This document shows positions 9,105 to 17,207 of a stretch of 64,000 nt of DNA, in pieces. Numbering within the stretch: the stretch's first letter is position 1; each line of letters starts with the position of its first letter. Below the pieces are notes generated by a model. The model searched no databases, was not told the origin of the DNA, and was given only the letters and a program-made list of their open reading frames with translations. A program made the translations under genes and the position numbers. Origin of the DNA: Janibacter melonis (lineage in GTDB: Bacteria; Actinomycetota; Actinomycetes; Actinomycetales; Dermatophilaceae); the NCBI RefSeq assembly GCF_020567375.1, contig NZ_JAJBZM010000003.1:786725-850724 (forward strand). Direction: 5' to 3'.

Positions 9105-10466
9105 GTGAGCGCACCCGCACCGACGCCCCCGGACCTCGACGACACCCAGCGCGGCTGGACCCTCCACGGCGACGGCCGCAGGGTCGCCCCGGGCGAGGTC
9201 GTCCGCCCCCGCGAGCGCCTCTCGTGGGACCTGACCATCGGTCTGGGCATGCAGCACGTCGTCGCGATGTTCGGCGCGACCTTCCTCGTGCCGCTGCTCA
9301 CGGGACTGTCCCCGGCGACGACCCTGCTCTTCTCCGGCGTCGGCACGATGCTTTTCCTCCTCATCACCCGCGGTCGGGTGCCGAGCTATCTCGGCAGCTC
9401 CTTCGCCTTCATCGCCCCGATCACCGCCGCGACGTCGAGCCACGACCTCCCCACTGCCCTCGGCGGCGTCGTCATGGCTGGTCTGGCGCTCGCCCTCGTC
9501 GGCCTGGCGGTGCAGCTCTCCGGCGACCGGTGGCTGCGGGCCCTCATGCCCCCGATGGTCACCGGCGCGATCGTCGCCCTCATCGGGCTCAACCTCGCCC
9601 CGGCCGCGAAGACCAACTTCGTCGTCTCCCCGGTCACCGCCCTCGTCACCCTCGTCGTGATCCTCGTCCTCAGCGTCGCGACGAAGGGGATGATCTCGCG
9701 TCTGGCGATCCTCGGCGGCGTGGCCGCCGGCTACGTCTGCGCGGCGATCCGCGGCGAGCTCGACTTCACCCTGGTGCGCGAGGCCGACCTGATCGGCCTG
9801 CCGGACCTCACCGCGCCGACCTTCGACATCTCCGTGCTGGGGCTCTTCGTCCCCGTCGTCCTCGTCCTCGTCGCCGAGAACGTCGGGCACGTCCGCTCGG
9901 TCGCGGCGATGACCGGTGACGACCTCGACCCGTACATGGGTCGGGCGCTCATCGCCGACGGTCTCGCGACCACCCTCGCCGGCTCCGGCGGAGGCTCCGG
10001 CACGACGACCTACGCGGAGAACATCGGCGTCATGGCGGCGACCCGCGTCTACTCCACGGCGGCGTACTGGGTCGCGGCCGTCACCGCCGTGCTCCTCTCG
10101 ATGAGCCCGAAGTTCGGCGAGCTCATCAACACCGTCCCGTCCGGCGTCCTCGGCGGGGCCGCGACCGCCCTCTACGGGATGATCGGCCTGCTCGGCGTGA
10201 AGATCTGGATCGAGAACCGCGTCGACCTCGGCAACCCGATCAACCTCATGACCGGTGCCGTCGCGCTCATCATCGGCATCGCCGACTTCACGTGGAGCAT
10301 CGGCGACGTCCAGCTCGCCGGCATCGCGCTCGGCACGATCGCCGCCCTCGTCGGCTTCCACGGACTGCGGGCCCTCAACTCGGTGACGGGCGCGGTCGCC
10401 GACCCGCTCATCCCCCTTCGCGCAGCCGACCACGACCGGGCGGACGGTCCTACGCTGCCTGCATGA
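9105..10466 (+). CDS. uracil/xanthine permease, NCS2 family
   Basis: 453 aa from GTG 9105. The protein has the NCS2 hallmark LGMQHVVAMFGATFLVPLLTG in TM1, about 12-14 TM spans, the signature region PPMVTGAIVALIGLNLA and VLVAENVGHVRSVAAMTGDDLDPYMGRAL, whose ENVGH is the nucleobase-binding loop of UraA-type carriers, and GSGGGSGTTTYAENIGVMA. The E-N-V-G and T-T-T-Y-A-E-N-I-G pattern favours uracil over xanthine as substrate (inference). The start was chosen because a TAGCCT box lies 8 bases upstream and there is no Shine-Dalgarno for a longer form. The stop overlaps the next gene by ATGA. Confidence 0.88.
   Translation: MSAPAPTPPDLDDTQRGWTLHGDGRRVAPGEVVRPRERLSWDLTIGLGMQHVVAMFGATFLVPLLTGLSPATTLLFSGVGTMLFLLITRGRVPSYLGSSFAFIAPITAATSSHDLPTALGGVVMAGLALALVGLAVQLSGDRWLRALMPPMVTGAIVALIGLNLAPAAKTNFVVSPVTALVTLVVILVLSVATKGMISRLAILGGVAAGYVCAAIRGELDFTLVREADLIGLPDLTAPTFDISVLGLFVPVVLVLVAENVGHVRSVAAMTGDDLDPYMGRALIADGLATTLAGSGGGSGTTTYAENIGVMAATRVYSTAAYWVAAVTAVLLSMSPKFGELINTVPSGVLGGAATALYGMIGLLGVKIWIENRVDLGNPINLMTGAVALIIGIADFTWSIGDVQLAGIALGTIAALVGFHGLRALNSVTGAVADPLIPLRAADHDRADGPTLPA
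10451..10456 (+). promoter_or_regulatory. possible internal leaderless promoter for SDR gene
   Basis: TACGCT lies 6 bases before ATG 10463, inside the 3' end of the permease gene. The SDR could thus be made both by coupling and from its own leaderless mRNA. Confidence 0.35.
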
Positions 10467-11272
10467 CCGAGCAGCCCCCGACCGCACCCGACCTGCCCGC
10501 CGGGGCCTCGCCCCGGCCCCTCGAGGACCGGGTGGTCGTCGTCACGGGAGGGAACTCCGGGATCGGCGAGGGCATCGTGCGCGAGGCCAGCGCCCAGGGC
10601 GCGCGGGTCGTCATCGACTACGTGAGCGACGCCGACCACGCGCACGCGATGGTCGACGAGCTCGGCGGGCCCGAGCGGGCCATCGCGGTCGAGGCCGACG
10701 TCTCCTCGGTCGCCGACCTCGAGCGGCTGCGCGACGCGGCGGTCGACGCCTTCGGGCGGATCGACGTGTGGGTGAGCAACGCCGGCATCGAGCTGAAGGA
10801 GACGCTGCTCACCCTCACCGAGGAGGGCTTCGACAAGCAGCTCGCGATCAACCTGCGCGGCGCGGTCTTCGGCGCGAAGGTCGCCGCGGAGCGCTTCGTC
10901 GAGCAGGGCGGCGGCGGGGTCATCATCAACACCTCGAGCACCCACGAGGACTGGCCGATGCCGAGCGACCTCACGTACTGCGTGAGCAAGGGCGGGATGC
11001 GCATGCTCACCCGCACCGCGGGCGTCGAGCTCGGCGAGCACGGCATCCGGATGGTGAGCATCGCGCCGGGCGCGATCGTCACCCCCATCAACGCCGACGA
11101 CGACCCGGCCGAGCAGGACGCCCTGCGCGCGGCGATCCCGCTGGGCTACATCGGCACCCCGCAGCAGATGGGCAAGCTCGCCTGCTTCGTCGCCTCCGAC
11201 GCGGCGAGCTACATCACCGCCACGACGATCTTCGCCGACGGCGGGCTCATGCAGAAGCCGGGAGCCGTCTGA
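10463..11272 (+). CDS. short-chain dehydrogenase/reductase, glucose-1-dehydrogenase-like
   Basis: 269 aa. Classical SDR: TGGNSGIGEG NAD(P)-binding motif near residue 30, VSNAGIE (NNAG equivalent), catalytic Ser in NTSSTHE, and YCVSKGG with the catalytic Tyr and Lys. C-terminal ATTIFADGGLMQKPG matches glucose-1-dehydrogenase type SDRs. The cofactor residue after strand 2 is VIDYVSD, with Asp before Tyr suggesting NAD preference, though this is uncertain. The start codon overlaps the permease stop (ATGA), so the two are cotranscribed. The substrate is not known; such annotations often overstate specificity. Confidence 0.8.
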   Translation: MTEQPPTAPDLPAGASPRPLEDRVVVVTGGNSGIGEGIVREASAQGARVVIDYVSDADHAHAMVDELGGPERAIAVEADVSSVADLERLRDAAVDAFGRIDVWVSNAGIELKETLLTLTEEGFDKQLAINLRGAVFGAKVAAERFVEQGGGGVIINTSSTHEDWPMPSDLTYCVSKGGMRMLTRTAGVELGEHGIRMVSIAPGAIVTPINADDDPAEQDALRAAIPLGYIGTPQQMGKLACFVASDAASYITATTIFADGGLMQKPGAV

Positions 11273-11275
11273 GGC

Positions 11276-11791
11276 TCAGCCCTGCGCACGACCGGTGCGA
11301 AGGGGGAGGTGCATGACGTGCAGCCCGACGAGACCGTGCGTCGGGTGGCGGAAGGCCTCCGGCACGGTCCCGACGACCTCGAAGCCCAGGGAGCGCCACA
11401 GCGCTACCGCCGCAGCGTTGGTCTCGACGACGGCGTTGAACTGGATCGCGTGGAAGCCGCGCTCGCGGTGCCACGCGACGACGTGCTCGCCGAGCGCTCG
11501 GCCGACCCCGAGACCCCGCGCGCTGCTCGCGACCATGAAGGACGCCGTGCCCACGTGGTCGCCGTGGCCGGGCCGGTTCGGACCCATCTTCGCCGTGCCG
11601 AGCACGGACCCGTCGTCGTCGGTCGCCACGACGCTCTCGCCCGGCGGGGCCTCGAGCCACAGCTGCTGGGCCTGCTCGCTCGTGAGGTCGAGGGGGTAGG
11701 CGTAGGTCTCGCCGGCGCGCACGACCTCGGCGACGACCGGCCAGATCTGGGGCCAGTCCTGCGCGGTGGCGGTGCGGATGTGGATCGTCAC
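11276..11791 (-). CDS. GNAT N-acetyltransferase
   Basis: 171 aa from GTG 11791. Compact single GNAT domain: IRTATAQDWPQIWPVVAEVV at the start, VASSARGLGVGRALGEHVV (acetyl-CoA motif with R-x-x-G-V-G-R-A) and FNAVVETNAAAVALWRSLGFEVVGTVPEAF, the N-x-x-A-x-x-L-w-x-x-l-G-F motif of phosphinothricin-acetyltransferase-like enzymes. Target unknown. A longer version would overlap dinG coding sequence and lacks a ribosome binding site, while TATCCT lies 7 bases before this GTG. It converges with the SDR gene, 3 bases apart. Confidence 0.82.
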   Translation of the reverse strand: MTIHIRTATAQDWPQIWPVVAEVVRAGETYAYPLDLTSEQAQQLWLEAPPGESVVATDDDGSVLGTAKMGPNRPGHGDHVGTASFMVASSARGLGVGRALGEHVVAWHRERGFHAIQFNAVVETNAAAVALWRSLGFEVVGTVPEAFRHPTHGLVGLHVMHLPLRTGRAQG

Positions 11792-11798
11792 GGCGGCG

Positions 11799-11804
11799 AG
11801 GATA
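11799..11804 (-). promoter_or_regulatory. leaderless -10 box for GNAT gene
   Basis: TATCCT on the minus strand, 7 bases before GTG 11791. It shares a 34-bp divergent gap with the dinG promoter. Confidence 0.5.
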
Positions 11805-11812
11805 TCGAGCGC

Positions 11813-11818
11813 TAACCT
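11813..11818 (+). promoter_or_regulatory. leaderless -10 box for dinG
   Basis: TAACCT, 7 bases before GTG 11826, with no Shine-Dalgarno between. The -35 region must lie within the divergent GNAT gene. Confidence 0.5.
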
Positions 11819-11825
11819 AGGGCCG

Positions 11826-13934
11826 GTGCCCTCCCTGACCGACCTGCTCAACGCCGCCGTCGACGGGGTCGGCGGCAGCACCCGCCCAGGTCAGGTCGAG
11901 ATGGCCCAGGCCGTCGAGCGGGCGGTGACGACGGGCGAGCACCTCCTCGTCCAGGCCGGCACCGGCACCGGCAAGTCGCTGGCCTACCTCGTGCCCGCGA
12001 TCGCCCACGCGATGCGCAGCGGACGGCCCGCCGTCGTCGCGACCGCGACCCTCGCGCTGCAGGCGCAGATCGTCGACCGCGACATGCCCCGGCTCGCCGA
12101 CGCGCTCACCGGACCGCTCGGCCGGCGCCCGACGTACGCCCTCGTCAAGGGCCGCCGCAACTACGTCTGCCAGCACAAGCTCGTCGGCGGCTTCCCCGAC
12201 GACGAGGACGGGCTCCTCGACGTCGGCGAGGTCGACGCGGCGGCCGGCCGGCTCGGCCAGGAGGTCGTGCGGCTGCGCGAGTGGGCCGAGCAGACCGAGT
12301 CCGGTGACCGTGATGAGCTCGTGCCCGGTGTCTCGGAGCGGGCCTGGCGGCAGGTGTCGGTGAGCGCGGACGAGTGCCTCGGCAGCAAGTGCCCGGAGTT
12401 CGGCGACTGCTTCGTCGAGCGCTCGCGCACGGCGGCCAAGGAGGTCGACGTCGTGGTCACCAACCACTCCTTCATGGCCATCGACGCCTTCGAGGGGCGC
12501 CACCTGCTGCCGCCGCACGACGTGCTCGTCGTCGACGAGGCCCACGAGCTCGTCGACCGCGTCACCTCGACGATCACCGACGACATCACCCCGGGCGCGG
12601 TCCGCGGCGCGAGCAAGCGTGCCGGGCGCCTCGTCCAGTCCACCGAGGAGCTCGACGACCTCGCGGTGGCGCTCGAGGCCCAGCTCGAGGACGTGCCGGA
12701 GGGCCGGCTGCGCGGGGGCATGCCCGACGCGCTGGCGCTCACGGTCTCGCGGCTGCGCGAGGTCACCCGCACCCTGCTCACCGAGCTCAAGCCGGAGAAG
12801 GGCGCCGAGGTCGACGGGGGCCGGCAGATCGCCATGGCCGCGATGGAGGACCTCTTCGACACCGCGGGCCGGGTGCTCGAGGAGCGCGAGCTCGACGTGC
12901 TGTGGGTGAGCAAGGACCCCCGGCGCGGTCCCGTCCTGAGGGTCGCGCCGATGAGCGTGGCGATGCTCGTGCGGGACAAGGTCTTCGAGGACGACTCGAC
13001 CGACGAGGACGGCAACCGCACCGACCGCACGGTCGTGCTCACGTCGGCGACCCTCGAGCTCGGCGGCACCTTCGACGCGGTCGCCGGCACCCTCGGGCTG
13101 CGCGGGGACGGCGCACCGCCGTGGCGCGGCCTGGACGTCGGGTCCCCCTTCGCCTACCCCGAGCAGGCGATCGCCTACGTCGCCGAGCACCTGCCCGCGC
13201 CCGGTCGTGACGGGCTCGCCCCGCAGACCCTCGACGAGATCGAAGAGCTCGTGCGCGCGGCCGGCGGGCGCACCCTCGGTCTCTTCTCCTCGATGCGCGC
13301 GGCCCGCGAGGCCGCCGAGGCGATGCGCGAGCGGCTGGGCGGCGAGATGGAGGTGCTCTGCCAGGGCGAGGACCAGATCACCACGCTCGTGCGGCAGTTC
13401 GCCGCCGAGCCGACGACCTGCCTCTTCGGCACGCTCACGCTCTGGCAGGGCGTCGACGTGCCCGGCTCGAGCTGCCAGCTCGTGCTCATCGACCGCATCC
13501 CCTTCCCGCGGCCGGACGACCCGCTGTCGTCCGCGCGCACCGAGGAGATCGGGCGACGCGGCGGCAACGGCTTCATGGCGGTGTCGGCGACCCACGCCGC
13601 GCTGCGGCTCTCGCAGGGCGCGGGTCGGCTCGTGCGGCGCTCCGACGACCGCGGGGTCGTCGCCTTCCTCGACAACCGCATGGTCAAGGCGCGCTACGCC
13701 GGCTTCCTGCAGCGCTCGCTGCCGCCCTTCTGGCCCACGACCGACAAGTCGCTCGTGCTCGGCGCCCTGCGCCGCCTCGACGAGACCGCACCGCCCCCGG
13801 TGGCCGTCGCCGACCCCGCCCGACGCGGCCTGACCGGCGCCGTCGTCGAGGGAGCCGTCGCCGCCAGCCGGGACGAGGACGGGGCGGAGCACCCGCGACC
13901 GGTGTCGGCCCCCGGTGCGAAGGTGTCCCGGTGA
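11826..13934 (+). CDS. dinG: DinG-family ATP-dependent DNA helicase
   Basis: 702 aa from GTG 11826. XPD-like superfamily 2 helicase: Walker A AGTGTGKS (44-51), DEAH box VVDEAHEL (about 237), and VLTSATL and QGAGRLVRRSDDRG as motifs III and VI. Four cysteines, Cys115 in RRNYVC and three in ECLGSKCPEFGDC near 183-194, are placed as the 4Fe-4S ligands of DinG/XPD enzymes. Expected role is 5'-3' unwinding of D-loops, R-loops or forked DNA. No LexA box is seen in the 34-bp divergent promoter region, so SOS control is not supported here. The stop overlaps holA (GTGA). Confidence 0.9.
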   Translation: MPSLTDLLNAAVDGVGGSTRPGQVEMAQAVERAVTTGEHLLVQAGTGTGKSLAYLVPAIAHAMRSGRPAVVATATLALQAQIVDRDMPRLADALTGPLGRRPTYALVKGRRNYVCQHKLVGGFPDDEDGLLDVGEVDAAAGRLGQEVVRLREWAEQTESGDRDELVPGVSERAWRQVSVSADECLGSKCPEFGDCFVERSRTAAKEVDVVVTNHSFMAIDAFEGRHLLPPHDVLVVDEAHELVDRVTSTITDDITPGAVRGASKRAGRLVQSTEELDDLAVALEAQLEDVPEGRLRGGMPDALALTVSRLREVTRTLLTELKPEKGAEVDGGRQIAMAAMEDLFDTAGRVLEERELDVLWVSKDPRRGPVLRVAPMSVAMLVRDKVFEDDSTDEDGNRTDRTVVLTSATLELGGTFDAVAGTLGLRGDGAPPWRGLDVGSPFAYPEQAIAYVAEHLPAPGRDGLAPQTLDEIEELVRAAGGRTLGLFSSMRAAREAAEAMRERLGGEMEVLCQGEDQITTLVRQFAAEPTTCLFGTLTLWQGVDVPGSSCQLVLIDRIPFPRPDDPLSSARTEEIGRRGGNGFMAVSATHAALRLSQGAGRLVRRSDDRGVVAFLDNRMVKARYAGFLQRSLPPFWPTTDKSLVLGALRRLDETAPPPVAVADPARRGLTGAVVEGAVAASRDEDGAEHPRPVSAPGAKVSR

Positions 13935-14911
13935 CCGATCTCGTCGACGTCCGCTCCGGCGTCCCGCCCCTCGTGCTCGTCACGGGCCCCGAGGAGCTGC
14001 TCGCCGAGCGCGCCGTCGACCAGGTGCTCGCCGACCTGCGCGTCGCCTCCCCGGAGATCGAGCTCGTGGCCGTCGAGACCGCCGGCTACGAGGCGGGCGC
14101 GCTCGCGATGCACGCGAGCCCGTCGCTCTTCGGCGAGGACAAGGTCATCGTCGTGCGCGGGCTGCACGAGGCCTCCGACGCGTTGCAGCAGGACGTCCTG
14201 GCCTACCTCGAGCAGCCGGCCGAGGACGTGACGCTCGTCGTGCTGCACTCCTCGGGCAACCGGGGCAAGAAGGTCCTCGACACGATGAAGAAGTCGCGCG
14301 CCCGCGTCGTCGAGTGCCCCGCGATCAAGTCCGACCGCGACAAGGCCGACTTCGTCACCGGCGAGTTCCGCCGGGCCCGGCGCAAGATCGCCCCGGACGC
14401 CGTCCAGGCCCTCGTCGAGGCCGTGGGCAAGGACCTGCGCGAGCTCGCCTCGGCGTGCACCCAGCTCGTCGACGACACAACCGGTGTCGTCGACCACGAC
14501 GTCGTCGACCGCTACCACGGGGGCAAGGTCGAGGCCACGGGCTTCCGCGTGGCCGACGCGGCCGTGACCGGCGAGGCCGGTGAGGCGCTGCGGCTGCTGC
14601 GTCATGCCGTGGCCGTCGGGGTCGACCCGGTCCCGATCGTCGCCGTCCTCGCCGGCCAGCTGCGCCAGCTGGCCAAGGTCGGGGGAGCGGGGCGCGGCCG
14701 GTCGGCCGACCTCGCCCGCGACCTCGGCATGGCCCCGTGGCAGGTCGACAAGGCCCGCCGCGCGCTGCGCGGGTGGTCGGGGCCGGCCCTCGGGCGGGCC
14801 ATCCAGGCCGTCGCCGCGGCCGACGAGGAGGTCAAGGGCGGGGGGCGCGACCCGGTCTACGCCGTCGAGCACGCGGTGCTCACCGTCGTGCGCGAGCACG
14901 AGTCCGGCTGA
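13931..14911 (+). CDS. holA: DNA polymerase III delta subunit
   Basis: 326 aa. The sequence PLVLVTGPEELLAERAVDQVLADL at the N-terminus, the NRGKKVLD.MKK segment and the C-terminal AAADEEVKGGGRDPVYAVEHAVL are characteristic of HolA, the clamp-loader subunit that opens the beta clamp. Domain III ends with the helical lid found in delta. The GTG start overlaps the dinG stop. In most actinobacteria holA follows comEA-comEC and precedes rpsT; here the rpsT link is kept but dinG sits where comEC is usually found. Confidence 0.92.
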   Translation: MTDLVDVRSGVPPLVLVTGPEELLAERAVDQVLADLRVASPEIELVAVETAGYEAGALAMHASPSLFGEDKVIVVRGLHEASDALQQDVLAYLEQPAEDVTLVVLHSSGNRGKKVLDTMKKSRARVVECPAIKSDRDKADFVTGEFRRARRKIAPDAVQALVEAVGKDLRELASACTQLVDDTTGVVDHDVVDRYHGGKVEATGFRVADAAVTGEAGEALRLLRHAVAVGVDPVPIVAVLAGQLRQLAKVGGAGRGRSADLARDLGMAPWQVDKARRALRGWSGPALGRAIQAVAAADEEVKGGGRDPVYAVEHAVLTVVREHESG

Positions 14912-15086
14912 CCGGTTTTGCCCGGCACGACCGCCCGCTGATATCGTCGATCCTTGCGTGCGCGCTGCGGTCGTGCGCGCAACGCAGCACCACCCAGGGC
15001 GTCTCTCCCAACGGTCTCCCCACGCCGGTCCCGAGACGTCCTGCCGCCCTCAACGGCACATCATCGACCTCTAGGAAGACATACAC
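14912..15086 (+). promoter_or_regulatory. rpsT promoter and structured 5' leader
   Basis: 175 bases without a gene. TATCGT at 14941-14946 is a -10 candidate. Just downstream an imperfect stem pairs TGCGTGCGCGC with GCGCGCAACGCA (about 14955-14987). A leader of roughly 130 bases before a ribosomal protein gene is consistent with autogenous control, but no specific S20-binding motif is recognised. Confidence 0.35.
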
Positions 15087-15353
15087 GTGGCAAACATCAA
15101 GTCCCAGATCAAGCGGATCAAGACCAACGCGGCCCGCACCGAGCGCAACCGTGCGCACAAGTCGGAGCTGCGCACCTCGATCCGCAAGGTCCGTGAGGCT
15201 GTCGCCGCCGGCGACGCGACCGCTGCGGGCACCGCCCTGCAGGCCGCCTCGAAGCGCCTCGACAAGGCCGTCAGCAAGGGCGTCATCCACGCCAACCAGG
15301 CGGCCAACAAGAAGTCGGCCCTGGCGAAGAAGGTCAACGCGCTGTCCAAGTGA
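15087..15353 (+). CDS. rpsT: 30S ribosomal protein S20
   Basis: 88 aa, GTG start with AGGAAG about 11 bases upstream. The sequence [27 protein letters not shown] is the canonical S20 N-terminus, and the lysine-rich C-terminus ([21 protein letters not shown]) is intact. S20 binds the 5' domain of 16S rRNA early in small-subunit assembly. Followed by a strong hairpin terminator. Confidence 0.98.
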   Translation: MANIKSQIKRIKTNAARTERNRAHKSELRTSIRKVREAVAAGDATAAGTALQAASKRLDKAVSKGVIHANQAANKKSALAKKVNALSK

Positions 15354-15367
15354 CCCGCGCCTGACCC

Positions 15368-15411
15368 GCGAAGGGGGCCCGTACCGTCTCGACGGTGCGG
15401 GCCCCCTTCGC
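15368..15411 (+). terminator. intrinsic terminator after rpsT
   Basis: 20-bp stem (one mismatch) made of GCGAAGGGGGCCCGTACCGT and its complement around a 4-nt loop. The arms start with the overrepresented octamer CGAAGGGG; no U-tract follows. Confidence 0.85.
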
Positions 15412-15438
15412 GTGCCCGGGGTGCCCTCCTGGGCTCGC

Positions 15439-15990
15439 TCAGACCGGGTCGTCGTCGTAGGGCTCGCCGCGACGCACGGCCTCGAGGGCGACGAGGACGG
15501 CGTCGTAGACCGCGCGGTCGACGGACCCACCGGCACGCCGGACCTGTGCGGGGTCGAGCCGCACGACGCGGTCGAGACGGGCCTCGCTGCGCCGACGGCG
15601 GCGGTCCCAGTCGCCGGAGCCGACGTCGATCCACTGCCGCCCCACCCGGCGCTCCTGGGTCTCGTCGAGGTCGTGGTCCTGGCTCGTCATGGGCAGCCCG
15701 AGCAGCCACGGCCCGTCGGCACCGATGACGAGCGCCGGCCGGTCCTTGCCCCGCCGGTGGTCCTCCTCGAAGGGCACCCATGCCCACACGACCTCGCCCG
15801 CGCCCACCGAGCCGGTCGGGGTGGCGAAGGGGGAGCCCGCCTCGCCCGAGAAGTCACCGGGGTAGGCCGGCCCGGGCGGCGGGGTCGTCGGCGGGGGAGC
15901 CGTCGGCGGGGTCGACGGCGCGGTCGACGTCGAGGCGGTGCTCGGCCGCGGCGTCGTGCGCAGCAGCCGGCGCACGAGCGAGCGCAACAT
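15439..15990 (-). CDS. solitary PemK/MazF-like domain protein
   Basis: 183 aa. Residues 1-60 are a basic start (MLRSLVRRLLR) and a Thr/Pro linker; from about 63 the fold begins with GEVVWAWVPFEEDHRRGKDRPALVIGADG, which matches the PemK/MazF beta-barrel (GDVVWV.F.E....KRRPALVI). No antitoxin-sized gene is adjacent, which is usual for this actinobacterial subgroup; toxicity is therefore doubtful. Convergent to rpsT and 10 bases downstream of the M48 peptidase start region on the same strand, so it may be cotranscribed with the two protease genes. Confidence 0.75.
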   Translation of the reverse strand: MLRSLVRRLLRTTPRPSTASTSTAPSTPPTAPPPTTPPPGPAYPGDFSGEAGSPFATPTGSVGAGEVVWAWVPFEEDHRRGKDRPALVIGADGPWLLGLPMTSQDHDLDETQERRVGRQWIDVGSGDWDRRRRRSEARLDRVVRLDPAQVRRAGGSVDRAVYDAVLVALEAVRRGEPYDDDPV

Positions 15991-16000
15991 GTCTGCGAGG

Positions 16001-17158
16001 TTACGCAGCCGGGCCCGCAGGCGGCGTCGTCGGCGGCCCCCACGACGGGGCCTGCCCGGGGGACGGCGGGGTGGGGCCGCCCTGCGGCATCGCGGGCGGG
16101 GTCGGCCGGGCCTCGGGCATGCCGATCTGCGGTGCGCCGATCGCTGCGAGGCGCTGCGAGGGGTGCGTGCCGCCCGCGACGGCGGCGTTCGGCGGGAGGT
16201 TGCCCACGTAGGGGCTCACCGGGGGCGGGCCCCAGCGGTCCGGCCGCGGGCGCCACAGCAGCCGCCCGCGCTGGGTGCGGTCGCGCAGTGCGTGCCCGCG
16301 CCACAGCAGCACCGGGTGCGAGGCGATGGCGTTGGCCCACCACACGAAGAAGCCGCGCTCGTCACCGACCCGCCCGAAGTACTGCGTCGTGTCGACGGAG
16401 GCGTTGAGGTACTTGCCGGCGCCGAGGGTGGCCATCGCTCCCATCGCTCCCTGCGGGCACAGGTGGTACCCGTAGCTGTCCGACGTGTACTCCTGGCTGC
16501 GTGACAGGACCGGCCCCACGAGCGGGAAGTAGGCCGAGGCGAAGGTGCCCAGCTGACGCCAGTACGACGTGTGCCCGGCGGCGATGTGGCCGAGCTCGTG
16601 GCCGATGATGAAGCGCAGCGAGTCCGGCTGACGCGCGCGCCCACCCACCTCGAAGAGGTCGGAGTACACGACGACGAAGCGGCGGAAGCCGTGCCCGGAG
16701 GCGAAGGCGTTGATGAGCCCGTTGCCCCCGACGACGTAGGCCCGCGGCGGCTCCTCGAGCCCGAAGGCCGCCGACGCCTCCACGAGGATCTCGTAGGCCT
16801 CGGGGTACTGCGTCGGGGTGATCTGCACGCCGCGCAGGCGGATCTGCGCGAAGAGCAGGCCACGGGCGAACCACACGAGCACCGGGGCGAGCACGAGGAT
16901 CACGGCATAGGTGCTCGGCTCGCGCCGGTCACCGATCGCCTGCACGATCTCGAAGATCGCGAAGCCGAGGTAGAGCAGCGAGGCGACGACCGCCACGACG
17001 AGGCAGAGGATCTCCAGCGGGTGGCGCACGCCGCGGCGCACCGCGAGGCGCTGAGCGTGCCGGGGACCGCGGGGGTCGGCGGGGCCGCGCGGCCGTCGTC
17101 CGGCGGGCGGGTAGGCGGCCGGGGGAGTCCCCGGCGCGGGTGGCCACTGCGAGCTCAT
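16001..17158 (-). CDS. M48-family membrane zinc metalloprotease
   Basis: 385 aa. Pro-rich N-terminus, two TM spans (about 47-72 and 83-105), then HELGH at 187-191 with the third ligand likely Glu in QEYTSDSYGY, the pattern of HtpX/M48 peptidases. The C-terminal ~90 residues are Pro/Gly-rich and probably disordered. HtpX-like enzymes degrade damaged membrane proteins at the cytoplasmic face. Located between a CPBP protease and a PemK-like gene, all on the minus strand. Confidence 0.87.
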   Translation of the reverse strand: MSSQWPPAPGTPPAAYPPAGRRPRGPADPRGPRHAQRLAVRRGVRHPLEILCLVVAVVASLLYLGFAIFEIVQAIGDRREPSTYAVILVLAPVLVWFARGLLFAQIRLRGVQITPTQYPEAYEILVEASAAFGLEEPPRAYVVGGNGLINAFASGHGFRRFVVVYSDLFEVGGRARQPDSLRFIIGHELGHIAAGHTSYWRQLGTFASAYFPLVGPVLSRSQEYTSDSYGYHLCPQGAMGAMATLGAGKYLNASVDTTQYFGRVGDERGFFVWWANAIASHPVLLWRGHALRDRTQRGRLLWRPRPDRWGPPPVSPYVGNLPPNAAVAGGTHPSQRLAAIGAPQIGMPEARPTPPAMPQGGPTPPSPGQAPSWGPPTTPPAGPAA

Positions 17159-17207
17159 CGAGGTTCCCCTGTCGTCGGCGGCCGGTGTCAGGCCGCTCCG
17201 GGCAGGA

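Noticed and set aside
15439..17158. PemK-like gene plus neighbour as a toxin-antitoxin pair
   Set aside because: The adjacent gene is a 385-aa M48 protease, not a small antitoxin.
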